The notes under the pieces are model-generated. The model did not search any database. It had not been told where the DNA came from and saw only the letters and a program-made list of their open reading frames with translations. From Sepiola atlantica (Eukaryota > Mollusca > Cephalopoda > Sepiida > Sepiolidae), in the NCBI GenBank assembly GCA_963556195.1, contig OY744516.1:32439593-32503592 (forward strand): a stretch of 64,000 nucleotides of DNA, written 5' to 3'. Positions 46,898-57,050 of the stretch are shown one piece after another. The translations under genes were made by a program, and so were the position numbers. Numbering within the stretch: the first letter of the stretch is position 1; every line of letters begins with the position of its first letter.

Positions 46898-47077
46898 GAT
46901 CGGGGTGTAGTATCTGTTCTGTCCTTGGGCGAGAGAGGAGGGGGTCTTTCTTGACTGGAACAATTTTTAATTTTGTTCCATCCAGATTGCCCCTTTTCAG
47001 AGTGCTCGATATCCTTCACATAAAAAACGACCTTGTGTCTAACTTTAACCTCGTGGGGAGGCAATCAAATAAGGAAC
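46898..47077 (+). mobile_element. U2-headed SINE copy
   Basis: Head GATCGGGGTGTAGTATCTGT then TCTG, body with GAACAATTTTTAATTTTGTT and CCAGATTGCCCCTTTTCAGA, and tail CTCGTGGGGAGGCAATCAAA. Best-preserved tail in the window. Open frames crossing it on both strands are incidental. Confidence 0.78.
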
Positions 47078-48266
47078 TTATACTTCATATGTGTCTTGCA
47101 TATTGTCATATTAAAAATATGAACAGTTTATGAAAAAGTTTAAACTATTAACATTTTATCAAACAATATCATTGGAAGTTTCTATGGTAGATTTTAAAAG
47201 ACATGCTGACACTGAATTTTAAAATATAATATTGCATAAAAAAGTTGCAATTTCATGTTTCAAAAGAAGAAAAATGTTTGTAAATCTAAGAAAAAATTAA
47301 AGATTTTAAATAATCTGTTTAGAAGTTTAAATTTTTTTGAATATCTTGGAATAAAAAAGGATTACTTTTTTTTCTTTCTAATATTTAACTTTTCCGTAAA
47401 TAAAAAAAATAGATTGAAAATAAAAGAATTATAATTTATTCTATTTGTTTTCTGCATCAAATTAAATAGAAAATCCCTATTTCTTCTCAACCATTGAAAT
47501 TGATACATACAATTTTTATTTGATTTTAACATTGAAAAAAAGTATTACTTTTAGCTTGAGAATAAAGACATGGACAATCCTTTCCGATCTATTATTATTG
47601 ATATTTATACAGGTTCGTTGGTTTGGTTGTATCGAGTAGGATCACTGAATTTTATAGGATTTTAATTATATTAATATAGTTTTATTATTGTTTGTCATCA
47701 CATTTTTATAGATATGGAAAGTCATTGATTATTTTTTTACTTCATTGATACTAGCTAAAAAGTTGTTCAAAAATTCACTTTTAGTAGCTATGACCAATAT
47801 TTTCCGCTTTTTAAAAACCTTCTGACAAAAAATAAAGTAAACTCATAAAATAAAAATAATTAAATGTAATTTTGTCTGTATTATCAAGAAGAATGGCTCA
47901 AAAAAATACTCGTATGAAAATTATTCCTTTTAATCTATTTTAAAATGTTGAATTGTGTAAAACATTTTGGTGCTAAAAAATGAAAATGCACCAGAATGTT
48001 ATTATTATGGAAAAGCAAAATAAAGCCAAATTTTAAAATTATATTAAAAATCAAGTAATTAGTCCATTTTATTAATTTTTACAGACTTATTATAAAAAAA
48101 TCTGACCTGTATATACCAAAAAAAAACAGAAAATTATCTAAAGAAAAAAAAAAAAAGAAGGTTTTCTCATTTGTCACGCCCTCTTCCCATTTTTAATGTA
48201 TGTAAAATTATCTAATTAAAAGAGTGACTGTCTTTTTTAATTTACTCAAATAATATACTGTGTACA
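47078..48266. other. AT-rich stretch, nothing recognised
   Basis: No coding or repeat signal recognised. Confidence 0.5.
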
Positions 48267-48572
48267 CCAAAAATGACGCAAATGCATCAAGTATTTTTTT
48301 AATTAAAAAAATATGATTGTATATCTCGGACGCTATTTGTCACCAGTGGGTTCTGCTTCGACAAGGGAAAGAACTAAAATTTTTGGTTTTACCTTGTATC
48401 GTACTTATAACTTGTTTTTCTGCAATTAGTGAAAAAAAATAAAAAAATGATTAAGTTATTTCTGTGTCGAAGCAGAATTCGCTGGTGACAAATGGCGTCC
48501 GAAAGATAAAATCATGTTTTTTTTTTAATTTAAAAAATATTTGATAAATTTGTGTAATTTTTTCAGAGAAGT
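48267..48572. mobile_element. MITE-like foldback, about 300 bp
   Basis: Inverted arms of about 100 bp (48267-48366 and 48465-48572) share TCGGACGCTATTTGTCACCA and TTCTGCTTCGACA with few mismatches. The loop is about 95 bp. Non-coding; no clear target duplication. Confidence 0.8.
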
Positions 48573-49140
48573 ATTACATGTCGGAGCAAAACTCAAGAAG
48601 CACCGTCAGTTTATTTGTATTTTTAATTTAAAGTTAATTTTTAATCATTTTATGTTTTTACAATAAAATGTTTCCTTCTGCCATTAATTTGTTTATTTAC
48701 ATTCCTTTATGCGAAATATAATTTGGTGATTATACAACACCTTTAAAAATATATATATATACAGTTCAAGTCAGTAAAAATTGACATATATCTGACATAG
48801 ATCTTTGGAATATTATTTCTCATTATAAATTTAAGTCAAAGACATTTTTTTTGTATTATGTTTCAATTGGATAATGATTTAACTATTTATAAATATGTGA
48901 CCATTATTAAAAGAATGTTAAAATAAACCGGAAATTAAATCAAATTTTATTAATAAATATTTGTTTCCGTTAAAAATCATGATGAAATCAGAAGACTGGT
49001 TGTTCAGTCAACGTCTAGTTTTATTGTAAAATTAAGTTCATTATGACTTTTGGAGTTCATGTCTTTTTTGCCAAGTACCATACGTAAGATTTAATTTTGA
49101 AAAATTGATTCGAAATAGGGGTGCCTCTTATATAAAAAAG

Positions 49141-49142
<2 letters not shown>

Positions 49143-49196
<54 letters not shown>
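49143..49196. repeat. (TA)n microsatellite
   Basis: TA tract at the 5' boundary of the second Helitron-like copy. Confidence 0.97.
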
Positions 49197-49199
<3 letters not shown>

Positions 49200-49350
49200 G
49201 AATAAATGCAAAAGCTATATTAACATCAAAACACGTTAGACTTATGTAATTCTTATGATATAATAATATATTGAAATACCCTATATATAGGCATCTCCAA
49301 CTCACTCAAACAAATCTCGATTTTGCTTATTTGCATATTTATTTAGTGTC

Positions 49351-49415
49351 AAATATCGCTGAGATGTCCAGAACAGATACTACACTTTGATCTTAGCCAA
49401 AAGGCCAAGAAACCA
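49351..49415 (-). ncRNA. U2 snRNA 5'-end-like sequence (pseudogene)
   Basis: Minus strand: TTCTTGGCCTTTTGGCTAAG then ATCAAAGTGTAGTATCTGTT, nearly identical to the U2 snRNA 5' end, followed by a GATATTTGACAC-like remnant of stem-loop IIa. It is better preserved than its counterpart at 33995-34070. Confidence 0.85.
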
Positions 49416-50438
49416 TAACAAATATTTTTTTGTGAGTAGGTATTTTTAAATTTAAAAAAAACAAACAAAAAAATTGATTAAATTGGAATATTTTTTAATG
49501 AACGGTGTAGTATCGGTTCTGTTGTCATAAGACTGTCTTCCCAGGAATTATCTCCTCCGTTTTTAAAGGTGTGTGTGTGTGGGGGGGGGGGGGGGGGGGG
49601 AAATCATCCCAGAATGAAAAAAAAACAAGACTCGATTTAGTCAGAATATCTTTTAAGGGGGGGGGGGGGGGGTAGTGTAGTATTAGTTCTGTTTTCATAA
49701 GACCGTCCACGCAAGAAAGACTTCCTCCTTTTTGGGTGGATGGAAGTAGTGATCGTTCATCATGATATTATCATCTGTCAAGGGGTGGGGGTCAGTGTAG
49801 TATATGTTCGTTCAGACGTTCACCATAATACTAGCTAAAGAAGAACGATAACTCACGTTTATAATAAACATGTCTTTTTTAACTAGAAAATTTTGAAAGT
49901 TATTGTTCTTCCTTAGCCAGCATATTCATCTTTGTTTATAAAGATGGCGACTATATTTTTCCAGACAATTTACATTTAGGCGTTTCACGTGGACAATTAA
50001 ATTTGCTATGGTTTCTAATGTTATCTAAATAAATAAATACAAAAGTTTTTTCCACCTATTCTGACTATATTGACATTAAAACGGTTTATACTTATTTAAT
50101 TCTTTGTAGTATATTTTCGTTCGTCATGATACATTCCTCCCAGGCATTACCTCCTCTTCGGGGGGGGGGGCGTACAGTATACATTTGTTTCTCACAATAC
50201 CATTTCCTCAAGATTACCAGTTTCTGCTGTCATGATATCATCCTCCCAGGCATCAACCCTTCCTGGGGAGGGGGGGGGTCAATGTATGTAGTTTGTTCAT
50301 CATGATATCATCCTCTCAGCCTCTCATTTGCATATTTATTTATTTTTAAGTTTCTAATGAATTAATATTTTCTAATGTTAATTAAATACATGCGTTTATC
50401 ATTTTTTTAATAAATTTGTCGATGTTGCTCTTGTTGCT

Positions 50439-50660
50439 GTACCTATTTATTACCTCCCACGAGAGAAGAGTTAGACACAATGTCAATATTTAACGTGGGA
50501 AGAATCCAGCTCCCCTAAAATTGGCACTCTGAATTGGAACAAAAATTTCAATTGTCTCGGTCTAGAAAGATTCTTCTTTCACTAACTGAGAACATAAAAA
50601 CTAAGTGCAGATTCAATACAGATACTACATTCTGCTCCTAGCCAAAAGGTCAAAGAGTTA
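50439..50660 (-). mobile_element. U2-headed SINE copy within the Helitron-like element
   Basis: Minus strand: head GACCTTTTGGCTAGGAGCAG then AATGTAGTATCTGT, the most complete U2-like head of the SINE copies. The family body (GGGGAGCTGGATTCTTCCCA) and tail (CGTGGGAGGTAATAAATAGG) follow. Confidence 0.78.
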
Positions 50661-51233
50661 ACATGTTGGTAGTGATGATGATGATGCTGATGATGATAAA
50701 TTAAAGATTTGTCATAGAAAAGAAATAAACTTCCTCTAATCTTTCTAAATTACAAAAAAAAGTATTTTTCTTTAATATTCTTTAATATTAATTATTAAAT
50801 ATTTTTCTGTCTTTTATAATAAAGGTGAAAAGTACAAAGTACCCATTTTGAATTACTCAGTAATATAAAATCGTTTTCTTTGACCAATCGACGTTCCACT
50901 CATATGTGTATTCATTTCATTATATAACCAGTTTTAATGAGGAATTCATTTTCATTTTTATGCTGAAACAAAATAAAATTTACCGACGTTGAATATCATA
51001 AATACCATATCAATGAACCTTTTTTTTTTTTTTTCCTAAAAGCAAAATTTGACGATGTTCATCCACAGTATATTTCCCTCACAATGGAATATATCAAATA
51101 ACACTACGACAATCATCATTTTAAAAAATTCCTCTAAATTACAAAAATGTCAAATAAAAAATTCTTATTTGGTTTCTGTAAAGAAGATTACAGCGTCAGT
51201 AATTGCCGCCCAAACGGCTGGTAGTTTTTGCTA

Positions 51234-51234
<1 letters not shown>

Positions 51235-51318
<84 letters not shown>
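51235..51318. repeat. (TA)n microsatellite
   Basis: Over 80 bp of TA directly after the Helitron-like 3' end. Confidence 0.98.
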
Positions 51319-51321
<3 letters not shown>

Positions 51322-51668
51322 GAAAAAGGGTTTGAATTACCGAAATTACATTGAGAATTCCCACGAATTTAGTATTACCATGAGAGGAACTGGCAAGTTG
51401 ATTTTTAAAAGCAAAAAGGTCAATCTTACAGTACAAAGAATACAATAATGTAAATACATCTATGATATCTACTATTCTTACTATTGTTCTTAAATATTTT
51501 TAGTAGATTGTATATCATCTGATAAACCAAATTCCACCCACTTAAATTACAAGTGACTTATTTTAAAACAGCGAGGAACGTTTTTATGTTTTTAATATTG
51601 GAAATTTATTTTTGACAGTAGACAGTATGTTATGCCTTTTTCTTTTGTTGATGCTATTGCTTGCACAG

Positions 51669-51739
51669 ATAATATTACTAAACAAGCGATTATTTAGTTC
51701 GTGGGGTTGGAAATAATCTCTTGTTTAGTAATATTATCT
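51669..51739. repeat. 71-bp near-perfect hairpin
   Basis: Arms of 27 nt (GATAATATTACTAAACAAGC... and its inverse) differ at one position and are separated by a 17-nt spacer. The size is close to a microRNA precursor, but the high AT content and surrounding transposon debris make a small MITE remnant equally likely. Confidence 0.75.
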
Positions 51740-51947
51740 CAATCCCAGAACTAAGGTATATTTTAACATGTATTTTGTGTGATAAAAGTATATAGGAAAT
51801 TAGTGAAACAAACGTTAATTAACTCACATTTAGACAAAAAAGAAATACAATTAACTTTACTCAGAGGGTGATATTTTACAAAATATGACAGCTGAAAGAG
51901 AGACAAGGAAAAGAAGAATGATAGAAGATTGATGAAAAAGAAGAAGG

Positions 51948-51949
<2 letters not shown>

Positions 51950-52021
<72 letters not shown>
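51950..52021. repeat. (TA)n microsatellite
   Basis: TA tract immediately left of the repeat-family Y copy at 52022. Confidence 0.97.
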
Positions 52022-52022
<1 letters not shown>

Positions 52023-52240
52023 GTAATTGTGTGTATTTAGGCAGCATTTCCCCATTTATGCAAACATTGTTAAAAATAACAGAATTCGTCTGTTTAATTA
52101 TACCTTTCCCTACTTTTTCAATTCCTCCGATGGCCTTTTTAGTATTAAAATCAAAAATATTAATAAATGTTCCACAGGTTCCACAAACGCCCTCGATTCT
52201 TCGTCGAATCACCCTCAGGTGTCAAAAGCAAATGAAAAAT
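52022..52240 (-). mobile_element. Repeat family Y (decayed hammerhead type), copy 1
   Basis: Shares GTGTGTATTT(A/T)GGCAGCAT, CAAACATTGTTAAAAATAAC, CAGAATTCGTCTG and the end GATTCTTCGTCGAATCA with 56099-56310 and, inverted, with 55880-56075. On the minus strand that end reads CTGAGGGTGATTC, a loop, GAATCGAGGG: the hammerhead layout (CTGANGA, 5-bp stem II, GAAA) with damaged core residues. Confidence 0.65.
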
Positions 52241-52949
52241 CCCAACTTTATTTTTATTTTTGTTATTTTTTTTTTACTAATTCAGCAAATTTTGCGATAC
52301 ATACTTCGTGGGCTTTTTTTCTTTGATCTGTGAATCTAGGTAGCGTGTGGATTGAAATATCATAGAGAAGTCACGCAGCACACGACCCGCCATTTTCCGG
52401 GGAGACAGACATAAACAGAGGTTGAAGAGAATCCGGCATAGAAGACCAACTATAGGTCCCCTTGGTTAGGATTTGAAACCGACGGTACCGATGTTGTTCT
52501 GATCTTCTGTAATACATATATAAATAAATATTACGCTCTTATTTTTCAATTTTTCTTAATAATCGAGCACTCTGCTGGGGTTCTCTCCCACTAAACTTGC
52601 ATAGGAAAAAAAAGGACGAAACGTATACGTACATAGATAATAAACAAAACAAATATTTATTATATATATATATATAAACTAACTTAATGAACGTTTGTTT
52701 CTCTAAGACTTTTTTCCTATATATTTTAATCACACCAAATTATACTAAACTATTCCTTGAGATTGAGTTATGTTTGAAATTAAAAAAAATCCATTTTAAG
52801 TGTTCTAATTAGCTTTAATATCCAATTAACTCACCAAGTGACCCATCTCTTACTAAGATCCTATCTATCACTCTCTTCCTTTCTCGCTGTATCTTATTCG
52901 CCCCCCTCCCGTTCTTATTTTATACCGTTTCTATCACTGTCGCTTTTCT

Positions 52950-52953
<4 letters not shown>
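52241..52953. other. Unrecognised stretch
   Basis: No assignment. A short TA run lies at about 52661-52677. Confidence 0.4.

Positions 52954-52991
<38 letters not shown>
52954..52991. repeat. (CT)n microsatellite
   Basis: Uninterrupted CT repeat. Confidence 0.98.
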
Positions 52992-52995
<4 letters not shown>

Positions 52996-53222
52996 ATTAA
53001 CAATTGAAAGGTAAGAATAAAAACATTAGAATAGGCCATATAGTAAAAACACCAGAGTAGTAAAACTATTTAAACTATAGTCGAGAGGGAAAGAGAAAGA
53101 GATAAGGAGATATAGCGAGCAGGAAGCGACTAATTTGGGATTTTGCCGTTTTATTTTTTATATCTAACTGGCTTTGCAAACTCATTTTTCCTAATTCAAA
53201 CAATCTAACTCGAGCTAAATTA

Positions 53223-53248
53223 GTGACCCAACAGATCACATTTTTCTA

Positions 53249-53249
<1 letters not shown>
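53223..53249 (+). mobile_element. Helitron-like 3' terminus
   Basis: GTGACCCAACAGATCAC forms an imperfect hairpin (53223-53239), followed by a 6-nt spacer and CTAG (53246-53249) at the start of a (TA)n tract. The hairpin is closely related to the one at 46307-46321. The element would extend leftward; its 5' end was not found. Confidence 0.5.

Positions 53250-53301
<52 letters not shown>
53250..53301. repeat. (TA)n microsatellite
   Basis: TA tract between a Helitron-like end and repeat-family X copy 2. Confidence 0.97.
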
Positions 53302-53303
<2 letters not shown>

Positions 53304-53305
<2 letters not shown>

Positions 53306-54028
53306 GGAGGCGCGATAGTGCTTTATCCCTTAATAGACTTCAAAAACGACCTATGCTAGAAATCTCATTTCTTTGATCAGTCATAACTCAAAAACCAATA
53401 AACCAAATTATTTAAAACTTTGCACAAAATTTTCATTTGATAGGTTCTATAAGTGTGTAGAATTTCAGCATCATTAGTCAAGGCAACCCAGAGATCCAGA
53501 AAGGTCAGGAGTGATTTTGTGTTATCCGTGTGTACGTACGTACGTGTGGGCCACCCTGTATCTCATCAACTATTTGATGGATTCAGCTGATTTTTGGCAG
53601 AGATAGAGGTTCTAGGGTCTAGTTGATGGCATTTTAATGTCAGTTTACCATATACCTTAGTTTTCCAGAAAATTCCAAAAACCTTAAAAATGACCATTGT
53701 TTTGAGGCATAGCCTTTACAAAAGTAGTGACATTCCATGATAAATGCCAGTATACTGAAATCATATGCCCTTAATAGGGTTAAGATGGAAATTCATATAC
53801 ACTGAATGTACAAAAGCAAGGAAATTCCCAAATTTTTACACTTTAATTGTCATTAAGGGTATGACAAGCCATTTCATTATCACATCACTACAGTATAAAT
53901 CTCTATGCATGAGTGGATGAAGTGTGTGAGGTGCGCTGAAGAAAAATTCCTACCAGTAAAATACATAGCCCTGTTGTGCTCGCATACCCTTAAGGGCATA
54001 TGATTTCAGTATACTGGCATTTATCATG

Positions 54029-54032
<4 letters not shown>
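53304..54032 (+). mobile_element. Non-autonomous repeat family X, copy 2, loop inverted
   Basis: Same element as 25195-26002 in the same orientation, flanked on both sides by (TA)n. In its foldback part (53732-54032) the loop segment, with GCTCGCATACCC, CAGTAAAATAC and GTGAGGTGCGCTG, is in the opposite orientation to copy 1, and the right arm is shorter. Confidence 0.82.

Positions 54033-54094
<62 letters not shown>
54032..54094. repeat. (TA)n microsatellite
   Basis: TA tract touching the right end of family X copy 2. Confidence 0.97.
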
Positions 54095-54097
<3 letters not shown>

Positions 54098-54404
54098 AGT
54101 CTACTACATCAAAATAATTCATTCTCTCTGAAGATCCTGTCTGAGATAGATAGAATGGAAAATAATCTATTAAACCACTTTCTCAAGACTAAACAATTGT
54201 AAGAAATACGAATAAACGAAATTACATAATTGATAAGGTCTAACATTAATTTATCTATCTTCTATATTTATAAAATTCAATGCCTGTGTGTTATAGAAAG
54301 CGATATGTTAACAGTTAGAACATTCAAATAATTTTCAATAAGGGATAAAGCTTTCAGGAAATCTAAAGGCATCATTGAAATGTTCCTTCGGTTCCATCTG
54401 GCGT

Positions 54405-54945
54405 CAATAGGGGCAATTATCGGTTAGGTTCATAAAATAGCTGAAATATATTAGAATGTAAAAAAGCAAAATTCAATTTTTTAAGTAGATTTTCTTCATT
54501 TCATAAAACAAAAAAAAAATTGAAAAAGAATATCTAAGTGAAGAATGTATTTAAAAAAATGTTTAAACATATAAATAATTATTTTTATGTATTTTTAAGA
54601 TTTAAAATAATCAAACTAAAATTAAATTTTCACTGAGGTATTTTTTGTTTAAATTTTTTAAGTAATGCTTAACTTGCGAAGAAATTTCTTTTTCAAATTA
54701 AGACTTTGAACATGTTCATGCTGGGGTCAATGGGAACAATTATCGGTTAGCTCCATAAAATAACTGTAATATATTAAAACATAAAGAAACGAAATTGATT
54801 TTTTAAATAGATTTTCTTCATTTCATAAAACAAAAATAAAATTAAACAAAAAATACCTCAGTGAAAAATGTATTTAAAAAAAAGTTTAAACATTTAAAAA
54901 TTATTTTCATTGGTATTTTTTAGATTTAAAATAATTAAAGAAAAA
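54405..54945 (+). repeat. Tandem direct repeat, about 322-bp period
   Basis: Two diverged copies begin GGTCAATGGGAACAATTATC-like (about 54405 and 54727) and share CATTTCATAAAACAAAAA and TTTAGATTTAAAATAAT blocks. A third partial start is seen at about 54950. Non-coding. Confidence 0.75.
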
Positions 54946-55012
54946 AAGAATTGGTTTCAATTGGTGCAATTTTCAGAAACGCAAAGAAATACAGCATCAA
55001 CAAGTAGTTTTT

Positions 55013-55653
55013 TGGTAAGGGTCTAGTTTGCAGTTTTGTTAGTAAAAAATGATGTATAGGCGATGAAAATGGTTTTATATTGTTTTTTAAAATAATATTA
55101 AATGAGGAACCATTTTGAATAAAAATCTACTTATTATTATAATCTATTTTTAAGACGTTTTAATACATTTTTCGTCTAAAACACACAATCTCGAAATGAA
55201 GCATACGAAAACGTGGATTGTGAAGCATGCAGTACTGATATGAACTCCTGTAGTAAATTATAAAAATAATTTATGTAAGAAATTTCTTGATTTCACAACT
55301 CAATAAAAATACAAAAATTAAAATGTCTTTCACCTCTTTTTTCTCATAGATACTATTCTGGGAATTATTGAAATTCTGAGATAATAAAAGTGTTGGTTTC
55401 GTTTCGTATTGTTTCGTATTTCCATTCCGTTTTTCGGTCTGATCGCATTAATTTTGTAGCATTTCTATGCTATTTTGTAGCATATTTACACATTTTAAAC
55501 ATGTTTTTCCGATTATATGGGTAATAATAAGTAGATTTTTTACTCAAAATTGTTCCTCATTTAATATTATTTTTAAAAAATAACAACATAAAACCATTTA
55601 CACCGCCTATACATAATTTTTTTATTAGAAAACTCTAAACTAGACCCTTACCA
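55013..55653. mobile_element. TIR element, about 640 bp, non-coding
   Basis: Inverted ends of about 130 bp begin TGGTAAGGGTCTAGTTT and share ATGTATAGGCG, AATGGTTTTAT and TTAAATGAGGAAC. The interior has a pair of TTTTGTAGCAT-like repeats but no coding signal. No target duplication was resolved. Confidence 0.78.
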
Positions 55654-55879
55654 GTTTCTTTTAAGAACTCCAGCATGCTGACAGTTTTTTTAATTATTAC
55701 TTGACCTCATATTGAAAATGTTATTGCCAACATTTTAAAATGCTTAACGTAATGCGATTTTATTCTGTGATGCCACTCCGGCGTCGCTAAATTTAAATTG
55801 TCAACGTCTTTCCTGGAACAATGTGAAAACGTTCTCTGCGCGTTTCTCCTCCGTCTTTTTAAAAATTCTCTTCTTTCTC

Positions 55880-56310
55880 CAGTTTTTTTGTTCGTTTGCT
55901 TTTGACATCTGAGGATAATTCGACGAAGAATCGAACGTTCGTCACATCTATGGGACATTTATTAATTTTTTTGATTTTAATACAAAAAAGACCATGAGAA
56001 AAATTGAAAAAATATAAAAGGTATAATTAAACCGACGAATTCTGTTATTTTTAACAATGTTTGCATATATATATATAATTATTTTAATAATAAATATTTT
56101 AATATTGTGTGTATTTTGGCAGCATTCTTTCATTTAAGCAAATATTGTTAAAAATAAAAAACAGAATTCATCTGCTTGATTATATATTTTTTTAATTTTT
56201 CGATTTTCCTAATAATCTTTTTAGTTTCAAAAACAAAAAAATTCATGAATGTTCCATATGTATCATGAGTACTTCCGATTCTTTGTCGAATCATCTTCAA
56301 GTGACAAAAA
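55880..56310. mobile_element. Inverted pair of repeat family Y units
   Basis: A left copy (about 55880-56075) and a right copy (about 56099-56310) are in opposite orientation, separated by a short TA-rich spacer. The left copy carries CTGAGGATAATTC, loop, GAATCGAACG on the plus strand. The right copy carries a more decayed version on the minus strand (about 56265-56305). This repeats the head-to-head layout at 6029-6386 and 20451-21652. Confidence 0.68.
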
Positions 56311-56399
56311 ATAATGAACAAAAAGCTGGAGAAAAGCAAGAGAATTTAAAAATAAAAACAAGAACGCTGTATGTGAGGTCGTTAAACATCAAACAGCAC

Positions 56400-56972
56400 A
56401 AACCGCTGGGGTCGCTGGAAGCGGTCTAAAGTCATTAGTTTCGCTGCTGTGAGCAGGTACTTATGGAGGAGGCCACGAAAAGGCTGACTTTATCTCCTAT
56501 CGATGAGGACCACCTTCTCCACAAGCTCGCCACAGAGACCCCTCCATGAGCTCGCCTGAAGTCACGACGCCCATTCTCGGAGCATGCCCACCAGCTCCTG
56601 CTTTCAACACCTGGTGACGTCACAAAACGAATCTGGCTGAAACGTTGCTGGACGGAGGAATGGCAGGCAGCAGATAAATCAAGGTTGCACAGATTTGTGG
56701 AGGACCCGGATAACCTACCAGGCATGGACCTCCCTCGCCGGCAGTGAACAATGCTCAACCGCCTCAGGACAGGTGTCGGCCGTTTTGCCGCGACCATGAA
56801 AGGATGGGGACTCAGGGACTCGGCTGTCTGCGACTGTGGTCACTCTGAACAGACAGTAGACCACATCATCGAGTCATGCCTTAAACATCGACCACCCAAC
56901 GGCAAAGCCGGCATAGCTACGCTAGCCGACAAAACATTAGCATTGATTTTCTCAACCGAGCTGGTGATCTAA
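56400..56972 (+). pseudogene. LINE reverse transcriptase C-terminal end, GC-richer
   Basis: The plus-strand translation from about 56550 reads through one stop (about 56746) to TAA/TGA near 56972. It contains VTKRIWLKRCWTEEWQ, TMLNRLRTGVGRFAATMKGW and SAVCDCGHSEQTVDHIIESC. The last block, with CxCG...T..H....C, is the Cys/His motif typical of the C terminus of jockey/RTE-type LINE reverse transcriptases. GC content is clearly above the neighbourhood and the copy ends in a (GAA)n tail, suggesting relatively recent insertion. It is 5'-truncated and carries at least one stop. Confidence 0.82.
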
Positions 56973-56997
56973 CAGTGAGATGCTGTGAAGCAAACGA

Positions 56998-57050
56998 AAG
57001 AAGAAGAAGAAGAAGAAGAAGAAGAAGAAGAAGAAGAAGAAGAAGAAGAA
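56998..57050 (+). repeat. (GAA)n microsatellite tail of the LINE
   Basis: Pure GAA repeat starting about 25 bp after the LINE stop codon. Simple-repeat tails replace poly-A in several LINE clades. Confidence 0.9.

Larger units (their letters stand above)
49197..51234 (+). mobile_element. Helitron-like element with U2-derived sequence, copy 2
   Basis: Inverted counterpart of 32416-34448 with clear similarity along its whole length. The 3' end has a GCCGCCCAAACGGC hairpin (51205-51218), a 12-nt spacer and CTAG (51231-51234) next to T of a long (TA)n tract, fitting Helitron termini. The middle holds an array of degenerate units of about 120-170 bp, each with GTGTAGTAT(C/A)(G/T)GTTC and CATCATGATATCATCCTCCC-like parts, plus long G homopolymers (about 49581-49601 and 49659-49673). 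Non-coding. Confidence 0.65.

Noticed and set aside
54130..54175. CTGAAGATCCTGTC...GATAG...GGAAAA resembling a hammerhead
   Set aside because: Stem II pairs, but the GAAA element is displaced and stem I is absent.
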